64,000 bases of DNA from Morella rubra (Eukaryota > Streptophyta > Magnoliopsida > Fagales > Myricaceae), in contig CM025854.1 of assembly GCA_003952965.2 (NCBI GenBank), positions 706,730 through 770,729 of the forward strand. Direction: 5' to 3'. A program made the translations under genes and the position numbers. The notes under the pieces are model-generated. The model searched no databases. It was not told the DNA's origin and saw nothing but the letters and a program-made list of their open reading frames with translations. Positions 10,895-21,218 of the stretch are shown piece after piece; positions within the stretch are counted from its first letter, which is position 1, and each line of letters begins with the position of its first letter.

Positions 10895-11695
10895 TTAGGC
10901 TCCAAATTTGATTTCTTCTTTCATCCTTCTTATAAAATCGTCGCATCTTTTGTTCAACTCTTCTGTACTCAGCAACTCAAATCCTTTAAGTTCTTCATCA
11001 TCTTCTGTACTCAGCAACTCAAATCCTTTAAGTTCTTCATCATCTTCTGTACTCAGTAACTCAAATCCTTTAAGTTCTTCATCATCTTCTGTACTCAGCA
11101 ACTCAAATCCTTTAAGTTCTTCATCATCTTCTGTACTCAGCAACTCAAATCCTTTAAGTTCTTCATCATCTTCTGATTCCTCAATTATATTTAAGCTGTT
11201 ACCCTGTTCTCCACCTTCATCTCGTAAAGTCAAGAGCCTGTTCTCTCCTTTTGCCGCAATAATCAAAGACCCAATTCCTCTTTCTTCCTCCTCTTCAGCT
11301 TCTATTTCCACAATTTGGCTCCCATCCATTGCCTTGTTCTCTGATAATTCCGTTCCTGAGACTTGACTGTCTCGGTTATAGATGACATGTCCTTGATGAA
11401 GATGATTCCCTGATGGAGAATTCCCAACCAGACCGGAGATCTTGACGATAAAAACTAGAAGTCCATTACAAAGTAGGAACATATAGTTCTTGTCAATTGA
11501 ATGGCTAAAGAGTTTCAAGGGAGAAGTAGAAATGTAGACATGGAAGGAATGGAGGAGGAAGGGGAGAAATGAAGAGTGGGAATATATGACAGATAAGAGC
11601 GACACTGAGAGTAAGAAGCCGATGGTCTTGTTGGAATTCCAGAATTGGCTGGACTGAGTTGCAGTTTGGAAGTATGGATGGTTGAACTGATCCAT
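10895..11695 (-). CDS. DUF761/DUF4408-type membrane-anchored protein with internal repeats
   Basis: Single-exon ORF of 266 residues. The N-terminus has two hydrophobic stretches (about residues 24-50 and 70-90), consistent with membrane segments. An acidic middle region follows, then five perfect copies of the 14-residue unit DDEELKGFELLSTE (about residues 175-245). The C-terminus ELNKRCDDFIRRMKEEIKF matches the conserved ending of DUF761 (cotton-fibre-expressed) proteins, which often have an N-terminal DUF4408 membrane region. The molecular role of this family is not established. A TATA-like sequence lies about 126 bp upstream of the start. The repeat is in frame, and one unit differs only by a silent change, which suggests recent expansion under coding constraint. 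The family call rests mainly on the C-terminal motif. Confidence 0.75.
   Translation of the reverse strand: MDQFNHPYFQTATQSSQFWNSNKTIGFLLSVSLLSVIYSHSSFLPFLLHSFHVYISTSPLKLFSHSIDKNYMFLLCNGLLVFIVKISGLVGNSPSGNHLHQGHVIYNRDSQVSGTELSENKAMDGSQIVEIEAEEEEERGIGSLIIAAKGENRLLTLRDEGGEQGNSLNIIEESEDDEELKGFELLSTEDDEELKGFELLSTEDDEELKGFELLSTEDDEELKGFELLSTEDDEELKGFELLSTEELNKRCDDFIRRMKEEIKFGA
10963..11172 (-). repeat. Coding minisatellite, 5 x 42 bp
   Basis: Five tandem 42-bp units start at 10963, 11005, 11047, 11089 and 11131. They are identical except for one substitution in the third unit (AGTAACTC for AGCAACTC on the plus strand), which leaves the leucine codon synonymous. Since 42 is a multiple of three, the array adds 14 residues per unit without breaking the frame. 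Confidence 0.95.
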
Positions 11696-11820
11696 AATCT
11701 TTGTGCCTAAAGGAGAGGAGCTTTATTGGGAGGGAAAGGGAAGGGCTGAAGAGAGTTCAAAAGGAGTGACGAGAGGTGCTAAAAGATTAGCTTACCGCAT
11801 GCCAAAGGTGTATGGTGGAC

Positions 11821-11830
11821 ATATATATAG
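11821..11830 (-). promoter_or_regulatory. TATA-like element of the DUF761-type gene
   Basis: On the minus strand the sequence reads CTATATATAT, about 126 bp upstream of the start codon at 11695, a plausible spacing once a 5' UTR of about 90 bp is allowed for. It is called only from sequence and position. Confidence 0.35.
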
Positions 11831-12369
11831 TAGTTTAGAGAACGCGGTCGACTGTGGTTAAGAAAGACTGGAAGACTCGAGAGGCAAAGACCCAAGTCAG
11901 CCAACAACCTTTTGCCAACTTTTATCCTAGAGGATTACATAATCCTACCAGGACGCGGTCTGTGTTCCACGGGAAGGGCTTTAGCTGTCAGATACCTTTA
12001 AGACTAGAAAAGTAGAAATGTAGAATTCAATTGACTCTCTTTACTCAAGTCTTTTGTCTTTAAAGTAGCTTTAACCCAAAAGCCTACAGTTTAAAACTCA
12101 AACACCAGAAAAGATGGTAGAGGTCTCTTCACTCGGGAGTGTGCTTTAATAGATTGGTCTAATTTAAACGTGTTCAGTTCGAAGATTTGCCTCCACTAAA
12201 GATAGACTTTAAGTTTCCCGTTTTTGGGATTGGCATCTCTATCAGTAATAATTCAAAGCTTACTGCAGTAGATGGTGGATTAATTTCGGGGATGGTCCAG
12301 CTTAAAGTTTTGGCATTTTTGGGTTGATCCTAATTTGGGCATGAAACCAACAGATGGTAGATTGAATCC
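11831..12369. other. Upstream intergenic DNA, no gene seen
   Basis: No coding signal. The segment 12295-12340 shares a phrase (GGTCCA-CTTAAA-TTTTGGCATTTT) with 12388-12420, so a degenerate direct repeat of roughly 95 bp spans the border with the RNase H fragment. Confidence 0.4.
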
Positions 12370-12639
12370 ATGACTTCAATGTCACATATGGTCCATCTTA
12401 AATTTTTGGCATTTTGGAGATTGGGCGAGGAATGGAAGCTTCTTTTGGACTTCATGTCCGGTATTGTTTACTCAATTAATCATATTTTTTGGGACACAAA
12501 TCAAGCTGCAAATTTATTGGCAAAGTTCGGAGCAACTGATAGTCAACTTAGGTACTCCGATTCAAGGGAGTTACCTCAAGAGTTTCGAGAAATTTTACAC
12601 GCGGATCGTCTTGGGCGGCCTACTTTGAGACAAATGTAA
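12370..12639 (+). pseudogene. RNase H-like fragment of a non-LTR retroelement
   Basis: An 89-codon open frame. Its second half (DTNQAANLLAKFGA, then LPQEFREILHADRLGRP) resembles the C-terminal end of the RNase H-like (RVT_3) domain found in plant LINE polyproteins and their solo derivatives, where the phrase is usually of the type 'REANQAADALAKLG'. The rest of the domain and all reverse-transcriptase motifs are missing, so this is a relic. The first ATG is probably fortuitous. Confidence 0.5.
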
Positions 12640-14161
12640 TTAGTTTGTTTTGTTTGGTGTCTTTTTGTCTTCGGCTATTTTGTTGGTGTGTTGTTTCTTT
12701 TTTTTTTGGTTTTGTGTCGATCTTATAACGACAGTTTTACTTTGCTATAAGTGATGATATCAAATAAATTTTAGAGGAACTGTGCTCATTTCTTAAAAAT
12801 AAAATAAAAAGGTTAAATATATCTTAAATGATGCGAGTTTTACAGTTATGAAAGTAACATATATCTTAAACAATGTCAAAGACAATTCATGGATTTGGTT
12901 TTCCCCAAATTACCGTTAGAGAGTATTGAAGCACGTATAACTGATTTCCAGCACTACACCCCGGTTGGCCTCCTCAAATGGTTCAAAATTTTATTTTTTA
13001 TATGTTTTTTTTTAAAGGAAAAAATTGCAAAATTTTATTTCTGAATATTGTGTACATGTAAGAACAGGATCAATTGAGAAGAACACAACAGAAAACACCA
13101 AAAAAAAAATCTATAAGAATCTCTTATAATGATTTGTATTTTTTTTAATAGACCATTAACAATCTCTATATACAAAAGAATCCGCTTCAAACGAACATAT
13201 TTCTTTCTTAATAATAGAACCAAAATTAAAATTAGTATTACCCCATCGGATTATAGCGTAATCTGACAACAACGTAGCAGTAGCCGAACCAAATGATTTA
13301 GTAATTAAAGACGACTTAATGTATCCTAGTTTGAAGACTTGCAGTTCCCTTACGGGTTTGCAATGAAGTTTATCAAGACTGAATTGCGGAATAAGTTAGA
13401 GATGATTAGATGAATGATAGTATGGTAGTATACATTAAGAGAGAAATTTTTGAAACTATTAAGAACGAAATCATTTTGCAACGTTTTCAGAAGATGCAAA
13501 CTGTAGAATCCAATTGTCACCTCTCAATTTTAACAAATAGTACGGTATATGTATTTTAATATTTTTAATCCTTAATTTTTGATATTTTAACTCTAAAACA
13601 CTTTTTTGAATTACATAATGGAAAAAATATTTTTACCATTTTTTCTTAAGAGTTTATCATCCTTCAAATTTATTCCTAATTCCGCTACTTAATACACCAC
13701 CTCAACAATATAATCTCAACACTGCAAGATCCCAGCAAGCACAGTCAACAGAATACAGGTTCTAGAATTCGGTTGTTGCAACCTCCAAAAGAGAGAATTG
13801 ATATTCTGAAAATATTATTTGGATTCCCAAAAAGAACCAAGTAATATATGTTATGTCGTCCACCAACAATGTCTATTAGATGCCAGACACTGAGGCTTAA
13901 AAAAGTGAAGTTCGAAGAAAAGAAATCATTTTAGAATTGTCGTGACCTGGCAAGAAGATTTGTTTAACTTTATATATATATAAGCTAATAAGCAAGAAGA
14001 TTTGTTTTATCCATACTCTGTCTTCGGTCTTAACTCTCCACCACAAAATATCCAAATAACCCTGAAAAGTCTTCCACAAACAGTAACTGCGGATACGCTA
14101 TTGGATATATCTCCACTCCAAGCTATCCGCTTCAGTTTTGCCAGACCCAATTCCAAATTGC
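12640..14161. other. AT-rich intergenic DNA and G6PD1 promoter region
   Basis: Low-complexity AT-rich sequence without recognised genes. The last few hundred bases before 14162 should contain the G6PD1 promoter and 5' UTR. A TATATATATA tract lies at about 13973-13982, nearly 190 bp upstream of the start codon, and is a possible TATA box. Confidence 0.4.
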
Positions 14162-17100
14162 ATGGCTACACGTTTGAATTCTTGTTCCTCTTCTTCTTCT
14201 CATTCTTCCTCAACTACCTTTACACCCTCTTCACTCAAGAAACAAGCACATCTATCTAGTAGATCCATTTTTGTGCCAAGAAAACCACATTCCTTCGCTC
14301 GTGGCTTCGAAATTCGTCCGAGAACAAGTGTCAGAAAGCACTTCCGGCTCAAATCCTCAAATGGGCATCTACTCAATGCTGTTTCTTCGCAAGATGGTTT
14401 GGTTTTTCTTCTTTACGCTGACATGTCCTGCACCATTTTCTTTTTTCCATTTTCTTCTCTCTTTTTGGTTTTGTAATTATCCTTCCTTGTTTACTGTTGT
14501 TCTTTCGTACGTGATTCTCAGTTGTCTGTTATGAACTTCTTGGTATTATTCCATTTGATAGAAATGTGTGCACAAAACCCCAATTGTCTTCTCTTCTTGT
14601 TCTTTAGGATTCGTTGCCAGTTGATTTAAAGTCTTCTTATCATGAGCTTTCCGTACGATGCATCACTCGCATCGTTCTTTCATTCGCATTGTAATTGCGG
14701 AAGTTGCTGAGAAAACATGACAGTCAATGCCGTCTACAGCCGTAGGATGGAAGGTCCTTTATTCACGATGATAATGGGGAATACCTTTTGGAATACAACC
14801 ATTTCTATTTCGCTGTGCAGTGGTTCGTCTAATAGTAAAATTCGCCGCAATAAGTTTTAAACATGAAAGCGTTCCAAATTTGGGAGTAGAAAGTTTTTGA
14901 CTTTTCAGTTCTTTAAGTTTAAAGAGACGTTGATTGATTGCAACAATTAGTTTTTCGTTGCAATCCTAAAGGTATTTAGTGATAATGATTCCAGCAAGTG
15001 GTCAAGAGGTTACTTGCTTTGGAAGATTATGGATGTATTTGGTTTTTATGATCAGCCTCTTCTCATTTTTTTTTTCTTTCTTGAGTGACTCTTCTCTATG
15101 TTGGCCTTCCTTCATGTGTCTTTTTCTTCTTAATGTTAAATCTTGGATGGGATTTTGGTTTAGGTACAGCTGGAAGTCCTCTGGTCAAAAAACATATTGA
15201 ACCTCAAGAGCAAGTAGGATCCCTTCCATTCTCACGATCAGAAAACGTAGGATCTCATCTCAGCATAACCGTTGTTGGAGCTTCGGGAGACCTTGCCAGA
15301 AAGAAGATATTTCCAGCCCTTTTTGCTCTTTATTATGAAGATTGGCTACCTGAGGTTCTGTCCTTCTACAGCTTTATAATTCTCTATTTTGTAACAATGT
15401 CAGTAGTTCTAGTCAGGTCAGATGAATGAAATGGTTGGCAATGACCATCGGATTTAAATGTCTTATTATTCAATTGCGTCTATGCAGAACTTTACAGTGG
15501 TTGGTTATGCTAGGACGAAAATGACTGATGAGGAGCTAGGGAACATGATAAGCAAAACCTTAACTTGCAGAATCGATCAGAGGTATTGTGTACTGCTAAA
15601 CGATCATACATTTGCAACAACATATCTCTATGTTTCAAATTGAGAGTATTCTTGTGTGGCAACAACTTACAGGGCAAACTGCAATGACAAAATGGATCAG
15701 TTCTTGAAAAGATGCTTTTACCATTCTGGACAGTATAATTCTGAGGAGCACTTTGCAGAATTAAACAGCAAGCTGGAAGAGAAAGAGGTGATGTTTCTAC
15801 TTTTGAGACTAGATGTAGATCCTTTTTCATTCTATATATTATCTGTCTGTATCAACTGTAAACTAAACTCTACTGAGTGCTTAGGGAAAATAGACCATAC
15901 AGAGTGTAAATTGATTGAAAAGTATGGTTTAGCAGCTGATGACTTTGCTATTGTATACCAATCTCCAACCAGGAGAGAGCAAGCGAGATAGAGAGAGACC
16001 AAATTCCATTATAACCGATTTTCACTTGGCGGAAACAAGTTTGTCAGTTTTCTATACGGATTTATTGTCAGTAACCTACTTTAAACGTATATAGCTATGA
16101 TCCTACCGAAGTACATTTGCATTAACGTATCATTAAAACTTGAAGCAATAAATGTCTTGGTTCTGAGGCCTATACTTTTTTGGATTGTGACAAATACTCT
16201 GGTTGTGGTCTGTTTTAGGCTGGAAAACTATCGAATAGGTTATTTTACTTGTCAATACCTCCAAACATATTTGTCGATGTCGTGAAATGTGCTAGCCTCA
16301 GAGCTTCTTCAGCAAAAGGGTGGACAAGGGTCATTGTTGAAAAGCCATTTGGGCGTGATTCGAAGTCATCCGGTGAGCTTACAAGATGCTTAAAGCAGTA
16401 CCTTACTGAAGACCAAATATTTAGGTACATTTTTATTTAGCACTTTTTGACAATTCGTGCATATAGAGATAGTTAAGAAATCTTGTTATTCTTGAAAATT
16501 TTCAGGATTGACCATTACTTGGGGAAGGAGCTTGTTGAGAATCTCTCAGTGCTTCGCTTCTCAAATCTTGTTTTTGAGCCTCTGTGGTCAAGGAACTACA
16601 TTCGCAATGTACAATTGATATTTTCTGAAGATTTTGGTACAGAAGGACGAGGGGGGTGAGCTCATATGTTGGCTGATGATACAAGAAATAAAAAGTGATA
16701 TAATATTATCCTTTTTAAGGAACATGACGACTGCTTTTTTTTTTTTTTTCTGTCTTCAGATATTTTGATAACTATGGAATTATACGAGATATTATGCAAA
16801 ATCATCTTCTGCAAATACTAGCACTCTTTGCAATGGAGACTCCTGTCAGCTTAGATGCTGAGGATATCAGGAATGAAAAGGTACTTTCCTTTCATACTAG
16901 CGCTAGCTTTTTGCAAACCTAGCTACAAATCAGTTGAAAACTAGTTCCCGCTATAGCACTCCACCATTATTCCCCCCCTCCTCTTCTTTGCCCCCAGGCC
17001 GCACGGGATCAGGCAGCCCTTTTCTCTTTGTTGAAGTCAAACAAATGTAGAAGAAGTTTCCAATTTTCCAAAAGGATCTTATGAAAGTGAGAATGGCTCA

Positions 17101-18477
17101 ATTGTGAGGGGATTGTAATAGTGACCAGCAATCATGGCCTTGATTCAGGTTAAGGTCCTGAGGTCAATGAGACCGCTGCGGCTTGAAGATGTAGTCATTG
17201 GTCAGTACAAGGGCCACAGCAAGGGCGGAAAATCATATCCTGCTTATACAGATGATCCAACCGTGCCAAATGACAGCCTCACTCCAACTTTTGCAGCAGC
17301 AGCTCTCTTTATACATAATGCCAGATGGGATGGGGTCCCTTTCCTGATGAAAGCTGGCAAGGCTCTCCATACCAGGCGGTAGGTAAAATTTATTCTTGAT
17401 GAGAATCTATTGAGTATGCCCTGGTATGTGGTTGAGATTTAGTAATGGAATGGTCTGAAATTGTTGTTGCAATGGTACTCCAGAGCAGAGATCAGAGTTC
17501 AGTTCAGACATGTCCCAGGGAACTTGTACAAGCGAAACTTTGGAACTGACTTAGATAAGGCTACAAACGAGCTTGTTCTTCGAGTACAACCTGATGAAGC
17601 CATATATTTGAAGATCAACAATAAAGTTCCTGGTCTTGGAATGAGATTAGACCGCAGTGACCTAAATTTGCTTTATCGATCTAGGTATGAGAATCATAAC
17701 AGACGTTTTGTTGAATATTTTAGTGCCCAATAGACGCACTGGTTAACAGAACAGGATTTCCATAGTAAGTTTTTCCACTTTCAAGACCTTAATTAAGGAG
17801 GTCCGAAGAGAAGTATTGTCCTGTGTTACAGTAGATTTACCTTCACTTTTGCAATTCAAAGTTACTGCGTTGCCCATTCACTTCATTTTCATAATCCATA
17901 TATCTCATCATTTGATCTTAGTCATTCTTTGAATCAAGTCCTCGTCTTTAGACATGTTCTTAGACAGGATTTTGTGGTGAACCCATACAAAGTAAAATTA
18001 GGGAACACGGATCATGTTTGATGACTTGACGGTTGCCATTGTGAAGCAAAGGATACAGAATAGATCTGTCTGAGAAAGGTGCTACAAGCTTGATGCATCA
18101 ATCTCACACCATGGATTTTGAAGTTCCTCTGTATCTGTCTGAGAATGGTGCTACAAGCTTGAAGCATCAATCTCACACCATGGATTTTGAAGTTCCTGCA
18201 AAGCCATATGACTTGGATTCCAATGTGCAGGTATCCAAGAGAAATACCAGATGCATATGAGCGGCTACTATTAGATGCAATAGAGGGGGAGCGAAGGTTG
18301 TTTATTAGAAGTGATGAGCTTAATGCTGCTTGGGCACTATTCACACCCTTGTTGAACGAACTTGAAGAAAAGAAGATTGTTCCAGAGCTCTATCCATATG
18401 GTAGTAGAGGACCGGTTGGAGCACATTATCTTTCTGCGAAACACAATGTTCGATGGGGAGATCTTAGTGGTGACTGA
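14162..18477 (+). CDS. G6PD1: Plastid glucose-6-phosphate 1-dehydrogenase, P1 type (10 exons)
   Basis: Exons 14162-14396, 15164-15354, 15488-15582, 15673-15787, 16219-16424, 16506-16655, 16760-16880, 17149-17378, 17484-17684 and 18231-18477 join without a break into 596 residues with GT-AG introns. The enzyme oxidises glucose 6-phosphate with NADP+, the first step of the oxidative pentose phosphate pathway. Seen: a Ser/Arg-rich transit peptide (about 1-80), the dinucleotide motif GASGDLA (117-123), EKPFG (253-257), the active-site signature RIDHYLGKE (281-289), and KAGKAL. C169 and C177 keep the eight-residue spacing of the regulatory cysteine pair known from chloroplast P1 isoforms (potato C149/C157), so thioredoxin-mediated light inactivation is expected. 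The closest remembered relative is Arabidopsis G6PD1 (At5g35790, 576 aa). From exon 4 onward the gene lies inside the left arm of the giant inverted repeat; exons 1-3 are outside it. Confidence 0.93.
18066..18197 (+). repeat. Tandem duplication in G6PD1 intron 9
   Basis: Two copies of a unit with period 69 bp start at 18066 and 18135 (both begin CTGTCTGAGAA and run to GAAGTTCCT). They differ by a few substitutions. The second copy ends 33 bp before exon 10. The duplication is mirrored in the right arm at about 51576-51707. Confidence 0.85.
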
Positions 18478-20607
18478 GACATGAGTGGCAAAGAACACTC
18501 TATTCCATTATTTCTATCGAAGAACACATCTTTTATAATTGCTTGTTTCTCTTAGGTACGTTTCTTTGAGAAAAGATTCAGACCAAGGTGTCTGAATCGT
18601 TTTCCCATTCTGTTTCTCAACACATGTTTTGCTCGATGCAATTTTTGTAATGGGGTGCAGAGTAAGGGTGTTCCTTCAGAAGAATGCATAGGATTGTCAA
18701 AGAGTATTTGATTTGACTTGCTTCTCAAAAATAACTGAGTGTAATTGTTTGTAGAATTTCAACAAAATGAAGCAAATTGAAAATCCGAATATAAGCGGTT
18801 TGTGGATGGTTGGTTACCACGCTGGTCAGACAGGCTAACAATTTTTGTGTTCTTTCCATGCCACCCAATCTGTCTAAGCGGACAAATTGCAAAGGAAGAC
18901 TGCATGTCATAGCCATGTGCGCTTAAACGTCTAGCAGATTGTCAAGAAAATAATCTCTATTCATCAAATTATCTCATTTTATTATAATAAATATAAAAAA
19001 ATTTACTCAAATTATTTCTTTTCAATTTTTCATTGAGTTCTACAAGCCACAATTTTGAAAAAAATCTCATTTCATCTGTTTGCTTCCAAAATTTTGGCTA
19101 TTCATAACTAAAATTTTAATTTAATAAAATAATTATCAAATAATCTCATTTCTATTAAATAATTTTGTGTTATTAAACATAAACAATTCATTTAAAATCA
19201 TTCCCTCTCACTAATTGAAGACTTGCATTTGAGAAACTTGCAAGCCCAATACCTACACATACAAAAAATTTATAAAACAAACATCTAAAATCTCATAAAT
19301 TCCTACACAAACACTAATACTTTTTACACAATCTCTAACAACTTTTCACACAAACTTCAATACTTTTTCAAAAAAAATTATAACTGATGGAGATAGATTT
19401 TTCAAAACCAAAAAAAGCCCGCAGATGCCTTATAAGAGAAGAAGCCCAAGCTTGCCATGAGTGTATAAGATTCTTCTCGAACCAAGGGTCAGCCCTGTAG
19501 CAAAACCGACAGCCCTCTTAAATAAAGATCGTGTCATATATGAAAAGTAAGGCCTAGGGGGATTTAATCATCTGATTTTCTTGACACCCTGGATACTATA
19601 AAGAATAAAATATCGTCATTAAATATATAAATAGAAGCAGCCTTGCTGTAGACCAATAAGAGAAAAGTAAGGAAAAAAGTGGGTCATACATCGTTAACAA
19701 GAATAAGGAGCAGTGAAGTGAAAAAGGACCAATATTCAAAGAAAAGGAACTTGGGCCAAGGCCCAAAATACTTTGCCCTGCGATGGAAAGAAAAATAATA
19801 AATAAAGAAAGCAAGGAGCAATAAAAGTTATGCAGTTCTTTCTCTTTAACAACTCTCACTAAAGACAAAAAACTGAGAAAAAGATAAAAGAGATGACAAT
19901 AATTGACAATAGCATCGGAGAAATCTCTCTACGGGAAGGACTATGAGTTCTAGCGTATTATTTTTGCTTGCAAGAGAAAGAAAGGAGATCCTGGATCTTT
20001 CAACCCGCCCCATATACTGGATTTCAAGTCTAGATCCCTTAGCTTTTGGCCCAGTGGATTCTTGTAATAGGCCCGTTAAAAATTACTTCATCAATAACAA
20101 AATATCTTTCTCCATACTTTTTCACCTAATTTTAATACTTTTTATTAAACAATTACATCTAATCATCTTCTCTACACATTTTTACAAACTTTAACAAAAA
20201 TTAAATATTTTTAAAACTTTTCACCAACTTTTACAAAAAAAACTTATAAAACTTCAATCTACATAAATATTCACAATTTTATCAAAATCTAAAAAATTTT
20301 ACAATTTTTTACAAAACCAAACATTTATTTAAAAATTTTGAAGTTTTAGGTTGGTAAAAAAAAAAAAGATAGAAAAAAAAAAAAAATATAAATAAAAAAA
20401 AAAAAAAAAAAAAAAAAAAAAGAAAATTTTAAAAAATTATTTTATTGATATATAAATTTTGAGTTTCCGATTTTTTTTTTTTATCTCTCCAACATCTTTT
20501 GTTCGACTTTTCTCCAACCGAAATGTACTCCATCGACTATTCTCCGCCGAAGTCGACAGTGCCATATTAATTTGTTACAGCGCAAGTTGCTACCATCTGT
20601 TAATCCA

Positions 20608-20830
20608 GGACATGTTCGTTTTCATGTTTTTTTTAGGATTTGATAGTTTGTGAATATTTAGTGGTGTTAAAGTTGTATAAAAATGCGTGTAGAAGTTGTT
20701 GAAAGGGATTGGTGTGTGTAGAAAAAGTAATAAAGTGTTGTATAAAAATGCGTGTATGTTATGATGTTTGGATTGTAAAAATAAAAGTAGGATTCAAATC
20801 CTACAAAAATGTTGAAAACGAACGTGTCCC
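20608..20830. mobile_element. MITE-like element with inverted terminal repeats
   Basis: The left end GGACATGTTCGTTTTCA and the reverse complement of the right end GGGACACGTTCGTTTTCA match closely, and the inverted repeat continues into TAGGATTTGA. The right-arm copy shows the left terminus as GGGACATG. The left-arm copy is 223 bp and the right-arm copy 187 bp, because of a partial internal duplication of the phrase TTGTATAAAAATGCGTGT and replacement of neighbouring sequence. No clear target-site duplication was seen, so the superfamily is not assigned. Confidence 0.6.
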
Positions 20831-21194
20831 AGGACTGTACTTTGACATTTGTATGTATTAAAACCCTAATGGAGAAGTTGGCTGAAGCCTAAAGCCACCT
20901 CTCTGTGTGTCTCTCCCTCTGAGGACGCATCTGAGTGTATGTCTTTATGAGGGTAACGGACGTAGCAGGAGTGGGCTACAAGCTACAGGCTACAGCCATA
21001 TAGGAAACCCCAAACAGGGGGGAAGTTGTACTTTGCGAAAAGATGTTTCAGTTATATTCCGTCATCGAGAATCGTTGATTAGACGTGAGCATGCCTTTCT
21101 TCCCTCGCACTCTGCATCTTTTCCATTCTTTCTTCTTCTTCTGGTCAAAAAGGACGGCCCTGTCTCTGTCTCTGTCGGGACCCACGCCTACCTC

Positions 21195-21218
21195 CCCTAT
21201 CCCTATCCCTATCCCTAT
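21195..21218 (+). repeat. (CCCTAT)4 microsatellite
   Basis: Four perfect hexamers CCCTAT, mirrored in the right arm as ATAGGG repeats near 48586-48609. It resembles telomere-type hexamers but is far too short to be one; it is an ordinary microsatellite. Confidence 0.85.

Noticed and set aside
10963..11172. CRISPR array
   Set aside because: The units are contiguous 42-bp tandem repeats without unique spacers, lie inside a coding frame, and the DNA is eukaryotic.
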